DNA from: Lamellibrachia satsuma
Taxonomy: Eukaryota > Annelida > Polychaeta > Sabellida > Siboglinidae
Assembly (NCBI GenBank): GCA_033239005.1
Contig: BSQZ01000013.1
Location: 11,129,782 to 11,193,781 of the forward strand
Reading direction: 5' to 3'
Length of the DNA: 64,000 nucleotides
Shown piece after piece: positions 1 to 10,500 of this stretch (the first letter of the stretch is position 1; each line of letters opens with the position of its first letter). Made by a program: the position numbers and the translations under genes. The notes beneath the pieces were generated by a model. The model saw only the letters and a list, made by a program, of their open reading frames with translations, did no database searches and was not told the origin of the DNA.

Positions 1-392
1 GCACACCTACCTCACATTTTTTTAGTGAACCCCCTTTAAAAACCTCTCAATAAATGTGTTACCCAGTCACCTTCTCAAAAGCGTGAACCCCCATCAATAA
101 ATGTGTTACCCAGTCACCTTCTCAATAGCGTAAACCCCCATCAATAAATGTGTTACCCAGTCACCTTCTCAAAAGCTTGACCCCCTATCAATAAATGTGT
201 TACCCAGTGACCTTCTCAAAAGCGTGACCCCATATCAATAAATGTGTTACCCAGTGACCTTCTCAAAAGCGTAACCCCAATCAATAAATGTGTTACCCAG
301 TAACCTTCTCAAAAGCGTGACTCCCTATCAATAAATGTGTTACCTAGTCACCTTCTCAAAAGCGTGAACCCCCTCTCAAAAGATGTGGTACC
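1..392. repeat. 47-bp minisatellite, about 8 copies
   Basis: The phrase 'caataaatgtgttaccc' recurs at 48, 95, 142, 189, 236, 282 and 329, a period of 47 bp (once 46). A decayed last unit runs to about 392. Copies differ at a few positions. The array probably continues beyond the left edge of the window. A short related phrase ('attacccagtgac') occurs alone near 4470. Confidence 0.95.
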
Positions 393-2590
393 AAGTTGCA
401 ATGAGTGACGCATACTGTTTCGTAGGTCAACCGAGCAGACAAAGCGCTATATGACGTCTGTCACAAAGTGTTTATGACGTTCTACGTAAAGGCGGCGTGA
501 CGAAATCGGCCTGGCGGAGTTTGTTGGCAATTATGTCGCACATTCTGACGGTAAATGTCACCGAATATGGCGTGTTTATTGACATTTATTGCGTTTTGGG
601 TCATAATCTCTTCTACGGAATGCCGTATTCCGCCGAGAGCCGCTACACGAGCAACCGGAAGTGACGTGTTAACCCTAATTGGCAGCGGATGTATACTTCT
701 AATAATCTATATTACCGCTCGGGGTAACAATACAGTTGGTTTCGCGCGCTTGATACACACAATAAACGCTACATTTCGCCGCTGACTGTCAACACGCCCA
801 CGAAGTCACTACTGTGTATACCTTAATGTTGGCGTGAGCATTCAACGGCCCATAATCGCTTCCGTCGCTAAACCGGGAGGACAGCGATCATAACGTATGG
901 CCTTATCGCGTGAGTCAGCCCGGTCGCTTCACTGACTTCCTCGCGGAGGGCCCCTCTAAAGTAAGGCAGTTTTTCCGACTATCCGGCAGCTGACGTGCTT
1001 CTGAGGCGGAAGTGTGCCAGACGGCACGTCTGTGTCCATTCCGTAACCTTGAACAAAATGACATGAAAGCAGAGCACGGAATCTATTTTCGATTCATAGA
1101 GTTTCAGGAAGCGGAAGAATAACTATGTGCGGAATCTTGCCGCGAACATCAATTTAACAATTAAATTAAGATTTCGATTTTTACGTCCATATGATGAATT
1201 AATAGTGGCTTTGCTTTATAAGAAATAAAAAATATTTCAGAATTGCAACAAAAGGCAGATTTTGATAGACAAAAAATAAAAAGGAATATGCGGATTGAAA
1301 GTTACTTGTTTCATGCAGATACTCAAAACGTATGTTTATTTTTTAATGCACGGAATATATTTCGTAAACTTTCGTTACCAAAAAATAAGGTGTTTTGTAT
1401 GCCAGCCTTTTCAGGGGCCAAGTAAATTTAAACGTTATGTTCCTGTTTTCAGCCAAAGTAGCAATACATTATTGTACATGTGCACACGACACGCAATGCA
1501 CTGCGTATAGATCGTTTTCTGGCGAACTGCTAGATATTATTAGAAAATCTGCATAGTTTCGTTTGATCTGCAAACTCTGATATATACCAATACAAAAAAA
1601 CCGCTGTGATTTTTCAGTGTGAAATGAGACACATACATCGCATTTACATATCAATATAGACCAAGGTAATTGATTAATTTCGTCCCACAGCGGAGTTTGT
1701 GTAAATGGGTCACGCTTTCTGTTTCTGTTTTCAGTTAAAGGCAATGTACGGCGATTTTCAATGGATTGGTTAACGGAAAGACAAATTTTAAGTGACATAG
1801 GAATACTGAATTTATTAGTATTTATAACATATCGGTTGTTTAAACATAATATGAATACAAAACGTTTAACTATCGTGACCTTTCACCTCGTAATGTTTTC
1901 GAAAGTTCAAGATTTGGCGATGAATTAAAATATGCTTGTTTTACGACGTGCATAGATACATTTTCACGCCATGTAACGGACCGAACAATGCATTGTTAGT
2001 TTCCAAGGCAGAACATAACAGGTGCTTTATTAGTCGGCCAATTTCCCCTTTATTATTTGTTTGCAGCAATAAAGATTAAAATACGATGCATAGCATTGTT
2101 AAATATATGTCCAAATATACAGATAATTTTGAATTTTAATACAACACAAAACTAGTTACGTATCTGTTAACCAATAACAATCGTCATGCAGACGGCGCTT
2201 GCCTGCTACATTTTAATGGATCGGACTCTCGTTGAAACTAACCTGTTCTATCTCTCCTGGTTTGAAGACAACGAAAAGTGTAGCAATTATTATAAGATAG
2301 GCCAGAAAACCGCTTCGTCTTCACGTTTAATGCACGCATCAGCACAAGTAGTCTACGTTGTTTTCGTTGACGATAAATCGCGGTGCTTGGATTACTTATA
2401 CAAAATTCAGAACGTGCTTGATAAGATTTATTTTATATTTGTATTATTTAGTTTGGATCTGTAAAATGTTAGCATTTGCCGGTCCAAATCCCGGACCAAA
2501 AAGCGAAGGGCCGAGCAAAGGGCTGACAACCGTTTCACGTAAATAACAGATTATTACAGAAACATCGACGAAATCTCAACTGGAATCGGA
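393..2590. other. Intergenic DNA, no supported gene
   Basis: Moderately GC-rich to about 1100, then AT-rich. One 76-codon ORF at 555-785 begins with a hydrophobic stretch but has no recognisable family and no splice context. The other ORFs are short and overlap on both strands. No element termini were seen. Confidence 0.5.
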
Positions 2591-2593
2591 AAG

Positions 2594-3062
2594 CTATGGA
2601 GAGGGAGGGCCTGCTGTGGAGAGGGAGAGCCAGCCATGGAGAGGGAGAGCCTGTCATGGAGAGGGAGAGCCTGCCATAGAAAGGGAGAGCCTGCCATGGA
2701 GAGGGAGGGCCTGCTATGGAGAGGGAGAGCCTGCCATAGAGAGGGAGAGCCTGCTATGGAGAGGGAGAGCCTGCCATGGAGAGGGAAGGCCTGCTATGGA
2801 GAGGGAGGGCCTGCCATGGAGAGGGAGAGCCTGCCATGGAGAGGGAGAGCCTGCAATGGAGAGGGAGGGCCTGCTATGGAGAGGGAGAGCCTGCCATAGA
2901 GAGGGAGAGCCTGCTATGGAGAGAGAGCCTGCCATAGAGAGGGAGAGCCTGCTATGGAGAGGGAGAGCCTGCCATTGAGAGGGAGAGCCTGTCATGGAAA
3001 GGGAGAGCCTGCCATGGAGAGGGAGAGCCTGCCATGGAGAGGGAGGGCCTGCCATGGAGAGT
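2594..3062. repeat. 20-bp purine-rich minisatellite, about 23 copies
   Basis: Unit 'gagagggagagcctgccatg' with small substitutions, three units per 60 bases. One unit near 2920 is shorter. Because 20 is not a multiple of 3, each frame cycles through three peptide phases. The ORFs across it (MERESLPWRGRACH-like) are by-products of the repeat. It abuts a LINE relic on its right. Confidence 0.95.
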
Positions 3063-3164
3063 ACAGCCAAAAGGAAGTTACATCGCCGATGCCCTTTTTT
3101 ACTTTCCAAGAAAATGTAAAAAATCAAAACATGGAATGTGAGGACCATGTTCAAATCAAACAAA

Positions 3165-3795
3165 GCAGCCTAAATAGCAAGGGAACAACGTCCATACGAC
3201 ATCACTGTACTAGGACTATGTGAAACAAAATGGACACAGTCAGGACAAGTCAAGCTGAACACAGGAAAAATGGTGCTGTATTCATGTCAGAATGAATGGC
3301 ATTCGTGCTGTCACAAGAGGTCCAGAACGCTCTCATCAGCTGGGAGGAAGCAGGACCAACGATCATTTATGCCTTACTCAAAACTAAGATGAACCGGTCA
3401 GGCTAAGCATCACACAGTGTTATGCACCAACAAACGACAATGGTGAAGACACATAAGATAACTTTTACAACGTACTGCAGACATTGCTTAACACAATGAA
3501 GGAGAAAGACATGACACTACTCATCGGAGATTTCATTGCGAATGAGCAGATAACCGAGAATATGGAGAGGTGATTGGCGTGGACTCGGCAAGATGAACGA
3601 TCATGGCGAGATCAAATGTTCAGTAGATCAATTGAGGACGTACGAAAGAGGTGAAAAGAAGCACCAGAAAACGATACAACGTGGATTTTCTGAAGGACAG
3701 AGAAAGAACAGAGGCATTCCGACGCACACTCACCAAGAAATGTGATGCGCTACAAGACATTCCAGATGAAGAAGACATGGACATCTACACCCAAT
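3165..3795 (+). pseudogene. LINE endonuclease relic (RTE/BovB or 'craniofacial protein 2'-like)
   Basis: Translation with frame changes gives pieces typical of the APE-type endonuclease domain of these retrotransposons: 'DITVLGLCETKWTQ' near 3195-3240, 'DMTLLIGDF' at about 3508-3535 (the family has LxGDFNAK; here the catalytic Asn is replaced, GDFIAN), and 'YNVDFLKDRERTEAFR' followed by 'TLTKKCDALQD' near 3680-3765, which lies just after the endonuclease in relatives. In-frame stops and shifts show it is dead. No reverse transcriptase part follows, so the copy is truncated or eroded. Placement within the LINE class is from memory of the family. Confidence 0.8.
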
Positions 3796-3855
3796 GACAA
3801 ACAAACACGTAAAGGAGACATTTCATTTGTCACATTTCCTCTTCCTGTTGCCCTA

Positions 3856-3926
3856 GACTGGATAATGAGGAAGAATGGATAACGAGAAAGACTGGATAAT
3901 GAGAAAGACTGGATAATGAGGAAGAC
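3856..3926. repeat. 17-bp tandem repeat, 4 copies
   Basis: Units 'gactggataatgaggaa', 'gaatggataacgagaaa', 'gactggataatgagaaa' and 'gactggataatgaggaa' stand head to tail, just after the LINE relic. Confidence 0.8.
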
Positions 3927-5359
3927 CACAGAAAACAGTACATAGGAGAAATGGTATCAACACAGTGACGCTAGGAAGAGAACCACTGGAAGAAACGACT
4001 CCTTCACGTACATGGATAGTATCGACAGCAAGACAATAGGTAAACGCTACGATCAATGTAAATACCAAGCTGAGGATATTTATTTCAAATATCAAGTCAG
4101 TGTTGTTATAGAACTCGGAGTCATGGAGATTTACACAGCAAACAATAAAAAGGATACAGACATCATTAGTAAAGAGGAACACCACAACATGATAAAACGC
4201 TAAATAATGAACTTGAAATGGTCTGACAAGGCTAGCAACGACATTCTTTGAGAAAGGACCAAACAGCTTCCAGTGGGGAAAGAAATCAGGAAGTGAAAAT
4301 GTAGGTGGATTGGTCATACACAAGAAAAACTCCATCCAGTAAGTACTGTTTAATCTGGATGTGTAACTGAAATGAACTAATTCAAGCTAGAATAATAAAG
4401 TTATTATTCTAAACGTCATCAAATTGGGTCAGCCAAGTTCCAATGACCCACCTTAATATTATTCACTATTACCCAGTGACTAAAACAGTTACCCCACCTA
4501 GCGGGTATCGCAGTAACACATTAAACCCATCGTTGGCCGGTTTGCGGCATGTACAGTTTTTATGCACGGGTTTTTTTCCATTTCGCATTGTCCTCTGTCG
4601 GTTTTTTGTTGATTTTCCACCCCTATCCTGTTTTATCAGCGTAGTGCCCATTTACTAAGTTGCATACATGTAGATATTCAGCGGTTGGAAAGTATATTAT
4701 TTTCTACAATATGTCAATTTACTATGGGCAGTGTTCTCAACAGACACATTTAATTGTCAAAACATATAAACATGTCCGTGAAAGTGCAATTTATCGTTGG
4801 GCATGGTCCCGTAAGAACACTGTCAATGGTCAATGGCATCCTTGTTTGTTAAAACTCTGCCAGATGGCGCCACTGGGCTACAAAGCGTTGCCAGTCAACA
4901 AAACTGGGCACGGACCACAGACAGGTTTTCCATAGGCGACCATTATAACGTTCTTATGCCTACATTGAAAATTATCCTACCATTTTTTTTACTTTAACTT
5001 TCACAGCACATGATAGACCCACTAAGACACATGCTGTGTGAAATTCGTAAAAAATGACACTTCCTTTTCGCACAAAATGCTTCAACGCGTGACACCCCTG
5101 CATTTCTGCCATGAAATTCCCGTTTCCAAAATATGAGTACATCCTGCCTAACGGCTACTGTGTCATTACGCAACAGGTATACCAACTAACACATGGCATT
5201 ATTTCAAAGCTCAGATGTTAGTGTGCACAAAACATCACTTCCACTCAATCATTCACACCATTTCTGCTCTCACGAATACACCCAAACTGCACAATTCGGT
5301 TTTTTTCATAGGGACTCTATTGATGGATTCTGACTGTGGCCCGTGCCCAACTGTAGCTA
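3927..5359. other. Intergenic DNA, no supported gene
   Basis: No family was recognised on either strand. Short ORFs at 4012-4203, 4443-4658 and 4660-4935 overlap antisense ORFs and have no splice or start context. Confidence 0.5.
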
Positions 5360-5360
5360 A

Positions 5361-5478
5361 CATAGCACAGCATAGCATAGCATGGCATGGCATAGTATAG
5401 CATGGCATAGCATAGCATAGCATAGCATAGCATAGCATAGCATAGCATAGCATAGCATAGCATAGCATAGCATCGCAT
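5361..5478. repeat. (CATAG)n microsatellite
   Basis: A pentanucleotide 'catag' run of about 23 units. Substitutions lie mainly at the left edge (catgg, tatag). Confidence 0.95.
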
Positions 5479-5756
5479 AGTTTTCATTGCTATGATAGCA
5501 CAACGTAATGCTTTTGAAAAAAAACGCCGCGAAGAGGCGTGTCACAGTTATCATAATTGCGACTGTGGGGGTAATTGCCCAGGAAAGTGGTGAAAATGTG
5601 GGGGGGTCTAGTACAAACTTACAGAGTACGTGAAAGACGAAGTCGAAGATCCGTCCGCGAAGTTCATTCAGATGTCCTTTTCGTTATTTAAGGTAACGTT
5701 TTTCATTATTATTTAGACGTGCCTAGTTATTATAAACCCCGACTGCCACCAGTTAG

Positions 5757-5885
5757 TAGGGGTGTAACGATACTATCGACGTATCGCAATAGTCGATGTG
5801 ACGATGCAATACTATCGACAGTAAATTGAATTATAGATAGTTATCGTCGATAGTAACTGAATTATCGATAGTAATGATAGTTAGC
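5757..5885. mobile_element. Possible hAT-type terminus or MITE fragment
   Basis: The stretch 'taggggtgtaacgatact' resembles hAT terminal inverted repeats and shares the 'taggg..g.aacgatac' pattern with the complete hAT MITE at 39256-39622. It is followed by imperfect inverted repeats built on 'atcgata' and 'ctatcgac'. No partner end (gttacaccccta) was seen in the next few kb, so this would be a solo end or decayed copy. Confidence 0.35.
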
Positions 5886-6735
5886 AAAAACATTCACTAG
5901 GGCTACTTGTGTCATTGTAATAATATAAATAAAATGTGTTTAAACTATATTTGATAATTTTATTTATTTGTCAACCTAACTTCTAACATCTACGGGAACA
6001 AAATGGTTTTGGGAACGAAATTATAAATCATCCTACATCTGACTTTGTTCTTTCACACAGGATAATCTTTCGCACAGGATAATCTTTTCGCATTAAGAAT
6101 ATTTACGCACAATTGTTGAAGATGCATACGTAACTATTCAACAACAACTCAAGCATTGCGTGTGGATTGACCCTAGAACAATGCAGGTTTGACCAATCAT
6201 CATCGCCCGCCCTTGCAAGTCCGCGCATGCCGGTACGAACTTTTTTCACGGAGGCGACCCGCTGATACAGTTCATGTACAAATACATGTTATTTTAATGT
6301 GTAAGAATAAGAAGCTACTAACTAAGTTAGCGAATGTTGGTACCTCCGATGGTATACTCGGATCAAAATGTGATTTTACGGAATTTTTACAATAAAATGA
6401 GTTTTCAGTTAATGACATTTTTGCATAGAAATTTTATTTAACTTGCTATTCATGTACTGTCGAAATAAACAAGTTTTTGTATCATAAAACATGACTTTTG
6501 TGTGACGCCTACTATTGCGAAGTCTTTGTTTTTTGTCAAATCAAGCGTAAATAATCGGACATTGTGTGATTTTCCGAGATCGATCGTGGCCCGCAAACTA
6601 CAGGAGGAGTTCCAACACGGCGCATATCAGGGGAAAGCCCTGCTTTCGCTCTGCATTATGGTAGAAACCGCTCAAAAATAGCACCGACGGTGTACGAGTA
6701 ATCCCGATTACGAACGAACCCCAAAGGATTGAGGG
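5886..6735. other. Intergenic DNA, no supported gene
   Basis: AT-rich, with no recognised protein family. The ORF at 6189-6395 has no homology that I recognise. Confidence 0.5.
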
Positions 6736-6741
6736 AATCCC

Positions 6742-6830
6742 GCGACGATTGGCCAAACGACATCACGTGATGTCGGATTCCCCCGTCTGGCCAATCGTCG
6801 CCGGCAAGCGATCGCTCTGATTGGTCGTAA
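6742..6830 (+). promoter_or_regulatory. Candidate CCAAT/E-box promoter inside a perfect inverted repeat
   Basis: Arms 'gcgacgattggcc' (6742-6754) and 'ggccaatcgtcgc' (6789-6801) are perfect 13-bp reverse complements. Each holds a CCAAT box, in opposite orientations. Between them is the 16-bp perfect palindrome 'gacatcacgtgatgtc' (6759-6774), centred on E-box CACGTG. A third box (gattggtc) lies at about 6820. The cluster sits 100-190 bp upstream of the ORF starting at 6929. That two CCAAT boxes flank a USF/TFE-type E-box is seen; promoter function is inferred. Confidence 0.45.
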
Positions 6831-6928
6831 TACTAATTTCCAGCCTGTCGCGTCATACGTTCGATTCGTTCGCCAACATTGCTACCTTCCGCGTTACGTT
6901 CAATTATATCGCTTTCTAAAACAACTTT

Positions 6929-7099
6929 ATGCCGTTTAGTCAAAAGGCATTGAGTAGTTACGGTGCTGAGAAGCGGTGGAAGCTTGCACAGCTAGCGCTC
7001 GATAGCAAGGAATCTCGTGTTGAATTCGTCGATGAACCGGCTGTGTCCATAACGTCGTCGGCGACCACGCCCACGATGCCAACGAGAACGGCAGGCGGA
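6929..7099 (+). CDS. Possible first coding exon, unrecognised protein
   Basis: An ATG at 6929 opens 57 codons that run into a consensus donor (gga|gtaagt at 7100), ending in phase 0. The peptide is charged and low in complexity near its end (starts MPFSQKALSSYGAEKRW, later SITSSATTPTMPTRTAGG). It lies just downstream of the CCAAT/E-box palindrome, which supports a first exon. Against it: the start context is poor (T at -3), no downstream partner exon was found, and I recognise no family. Confidence 0.3.
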
Positions 7100-8150
7100 G
7101 TAAGTTCAATTACGGATGTTTTATATATTCCTGATATATGATTCAGATATATATGTGTGTATTTATGTTTTCTCCGAACATGGTTAGCCTTTGTGGCATA
7201 TATCTCGCAGGAGAAACGTTTGTGTTGCTATTCATCCTGTGTTGATATTCAAGCCCAGCCCCAGGGTCCCACTGCACTGCAGGCACACCAGAGCCTGCAG
7301 AAGTAGAGACAGAGTTATGACTTACAACTATATGTATGTAACTGTCAGATGATGCTCTTGTTTTTATTACAACTTACCTCTATATTTATGTTTAACAAAC
7401 TTGATCTACAATGTCCAAATAAGAGGCCAGACATCAAACTTCTAAATCAGTGTGTAATTCGTAGGCCTATAGTTAATTACTCTTTTGAGTTGAATGTTGC
7501 TTGTCGGGTAGTTTGTTTACATCCACATGTAATGGAAAAGGGGATGCAGTGTTATGGACTACATTATATTCCTTTCGACAGTGATACCACGGACTAAACT
7601 GAGTAAACAGTCTGGGTCGCGGTGTGCGACGCGGCGTGCTTCAATAAGCATAACCACGTTCGTTTGTAATGAATCTACGACATCGGCGTGTATTCATATT
7701 ATTACAGTAATAACTCTGCACATACGTTCACGGTTGTTCACGACTGTACCGCGATTATGTCTAAATATGGCGACACTCGGTTCAAGAGAACAGGTTCTCT
7801 TTTTGTTCACACTTCATTCGACAGGTGGCGGCACATTTTGTGGCACAAGCGATGGTCATTCCGCACATTTCAAGAAGCTACAAAGCACAGTCGCGATATT
7901 CTAGCAAACTGTACTGGCGCTGGTGTTATCTGTAAAGATACAGGAGTTAAAAGTGCATTCTTTACACAATATGTCGTAGCCATTGGAATATAGAAAGTGT
8001 CATATAGTTAAGTAAAAAGGGTACATTTATAGTGACACCTTTAAATGAACACATTTTAATGATAACGCCATAAAATGTGTGTTTATTCTCAGTCGTAGTT
8101 GAAAAAAAAACTTTAGAGAGTAAATGTTTGTTCTACATCTTTCTACCTCG
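7100..8150. other. Intergenic or intronic DNA, no supported gene
   Basis: ORFs at 7349-7597, 7554-7904 and 7688-7993 overlap in different frames and are not recognisable. A small inverted repeat (ctgcaggc...gcctgcag) lies near 7278-7301. Confidence 0.45.
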
Positions 8151-8151
8151 T

Positions 8152-8490
8152 CTTACAGATATACCCGGCCAATCGGTGCACGTCTTACAGATACCCGGCT
8201 AATCGGCTAATCGGTGCACGTCTTACATATACCCGGCTAATTGGTGCACGTTTCATAGATACCCGGCTAATCGGTGCACGTCTTATAGATGCCCACCTAA
8301 TCAACGCACATCGTGCAGATACCCAACTAATCAGTCTTACAGATATCCGGTTAATCAATGCATGTCTTACATATACCCGGCTAATCGGTGCACGTCTTAC
8401 AGATGCCCACCTAATCAACGCTCATCGTACAGATACCCAACTAATCAGTCTTACAGATAACCGGTTAATCGGTTCACGCCGTACAATCCG
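8152..8490. repeat. 30-bp minisatellite with higher-order structure
   Basis: About 11 units of the type 'cttacagatacccggctaat' plus 'cggtgcacgt'. Variant units ('gcccacctaatcaacgc' and a 24-bp 'acccaactaatcag') recur in the same order twice, near 8281-8340 and 8401-8460, so a multi-unit block of about 115-120 bp has itself been duplicated. Confidence 0.9.
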
Positions 8491-9985
8491 TTGTAGCCAC
8501 GGCTGCAAAATTAAAAGAACGCTTTTTTGTCTATCAATGCAGAAAACTAAAAACGTGTACAATCCTGCTGCAGGGAAAAATCGGGAAATCGGAAATTTCA
8601 ACATACTGCATCTACAACTCAAGCACGTAATGTAAATCCGAAGAGAGAGATATGTAAACAAATACAGAATGGTCTACACATTTTTTACGATTTGTAAATC
8701 CGATTATATATAAGAAAGTCTGAAAGTCGATAGCTCTGAAGACATCCATGTGCAGTGGAGAGAGAAGGGAACAAAAACGAGGGAGAGGCTCGGGTCCTCC
8801 CCAGTACAGCACCGCACGTCAGCATCTATTTTCTCCACATCTATGTTATCCAAGGTTCGTGGAAATAAAGAGCGAGCAATTGCTTTTTAATATGATTGCA
8901 TTATCTTGATCAAATGTATTAAATGTAAAACCAAATGACAAGTATGTGTATCGGTGGCAAACTGTTAATTTCCAAAGACTTTATTTGTGTCAAATGGTAT
9001 CCGATGTTCGGCTGAACCAAAGCTCAGCTGACGGTGTTATCAGTTTTGTAATGACATTATACAATCAAAATAACTCAAATACCTCTGACTCATTAGTAAA
9101 TAGCTTACGGAACATTACGTTTCGTTGTGACTTCTGAAACTAGTTACACTTGCCATGTTTCGTGCTGGCTGCAGTGGTTATAATACAGCACACGCCAGCC
9201 ACACGTGTCCGTGTAAAAAGGGAAATGTTTCTATGATGACGCACTGGGGTGAAATCTTCCAATCATTCATGCCGATTTGGCTACCTTGAACGAAAGCAGT
9301 CCATGCTGCGGTTTGCACGGCCGCGATTTCGCAGCGGGCATCCGCAACGAAATTGTCGCGTCCTGTCGCTCGTTCGCATTTGTCATTTAACCCTCATACT
9401 GGTGGTTTTCATTTGGTGACCCGGGGTGAATTCCGTGACGCCAAGCCTCGTGCTGCATTGTTCTTGCTCGTTGTTGCGTGGTGTATTTTTATACAGCTGC
9501 CTCTGGAGCGCTTAGGGGCATCGTCTCTGGCATTCCCCAGGCTTTAGTCAGCACGGCTTACAGTGTCGACCGATAGAACCTGAACGAGACATTTGTGAAT
9601 CGAACGGTGTTTTGTACGTGACTAGTGTCGATGTCACCGCTGTTATCGCCGACTCCCTCAAGCACGTCTCGTCACCGGTCTGGGTTATGTGACGAGCCTC
9701 GATGACGACTAGTTTATTATATACTGATATACAGCTATCGTATATTACATATTATAATTCATTTTAAATTATGTATGTAACTATATCTCTGTATAATTAT
9801 GTATGTACCCGTGTGTTTTTCATCTACCGAGTTCCCACGCAGACTAGTGTATTACATCGATAGGGATTCATGATTACGAATGACAATAAAAAAATATCTC
9901 TTTTTAATGATGTTGATTGTGACATAGACATCATTGCCCCATTATCAAGATAATATCAAGATAATGAACAGATCAATGATAAGGC
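8491..9985. other. Intergenic DNA, no supported gene
   Basis: No family was recognised. A stretch near 9400-9425 ('ggtgacccggggtg') resembles a retroviral-type primer site, but no long terminal repeats or gag/pol were seen around it. Confidence 0.45.
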
Positions 9986-9989
9986 AATC

Positions 9990-10500
9990 ACTTGACCGCA
10001 ATGTGACGGACCTTGTTGACAGGCATGTAGTTGAGCCATATGTATGTGACATATAGCTGGGCCCTACGTGACAGTCAGTTGAGCCTTACGTGACAGGCAG
10101 CCGAGTCATACGTGACACAACGTGACATACTCTTGAGTCGTGTATATAATATATATGGCGGAGAACAGAGCATTACGTACATACTCGTGAAACTGGATCT
10201 TACGTGACAGCCATTGGCGTCCAGTGTGACTAGGTGGCAGACAACTGAACCCTACGTGACAAACTATTTAGTCATGTGTATGTGACAGAGAACATATTCT
10301 TCAGTCATGTATATGTGACAGACAGTTGAGCCATGTGCGACATACTCTTGAATCAGTATGTATGTGACACACTCTTGAGTCGTAGATAACTAACGTGCAG
10401 TTGAACCTCGGATTGTGTGCCAGAAAGTTGATTCTTACGCGACAGTCATCAACGCCCTGTGCGTCAACAGTTTCTAAAGTGACATATCACAGGTCATACA
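9990..10500. repeat. Degenerate repeat with recurring TACGTGAC-type motif
   Basis: Irregular units about 30-35 bp long carry 'acgtgacag' or 'atgtgacag' followed by 'ttgagtc' or 'ttgagcc'. Clear instances lie near 10063, 10087, 10118, 10200 and 10251. Spacing is irregular, so this is an old minisatellite or a motif cluster. Confidence 0.55.

Noticed and set aside
1..392. CRISPR-like array
   Set aside because: The repeats are contiguous tandem units without unique spacers, and the DNA is eukaryotic. Same reasoning for the other arrays.
2616..3163. ORFs on both strands of the 20-bp purine repeat
   Set aside because: Repeat artefacts, with no unique coding sequence.
9353..9547. LTR retrotransposon primer-binding site ('ggtgacccggggtg') with gag-like ORF
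   Set aside because: No paired long terminal repeats, polypurine tract or gag/pol was seen. A chance match is likely.
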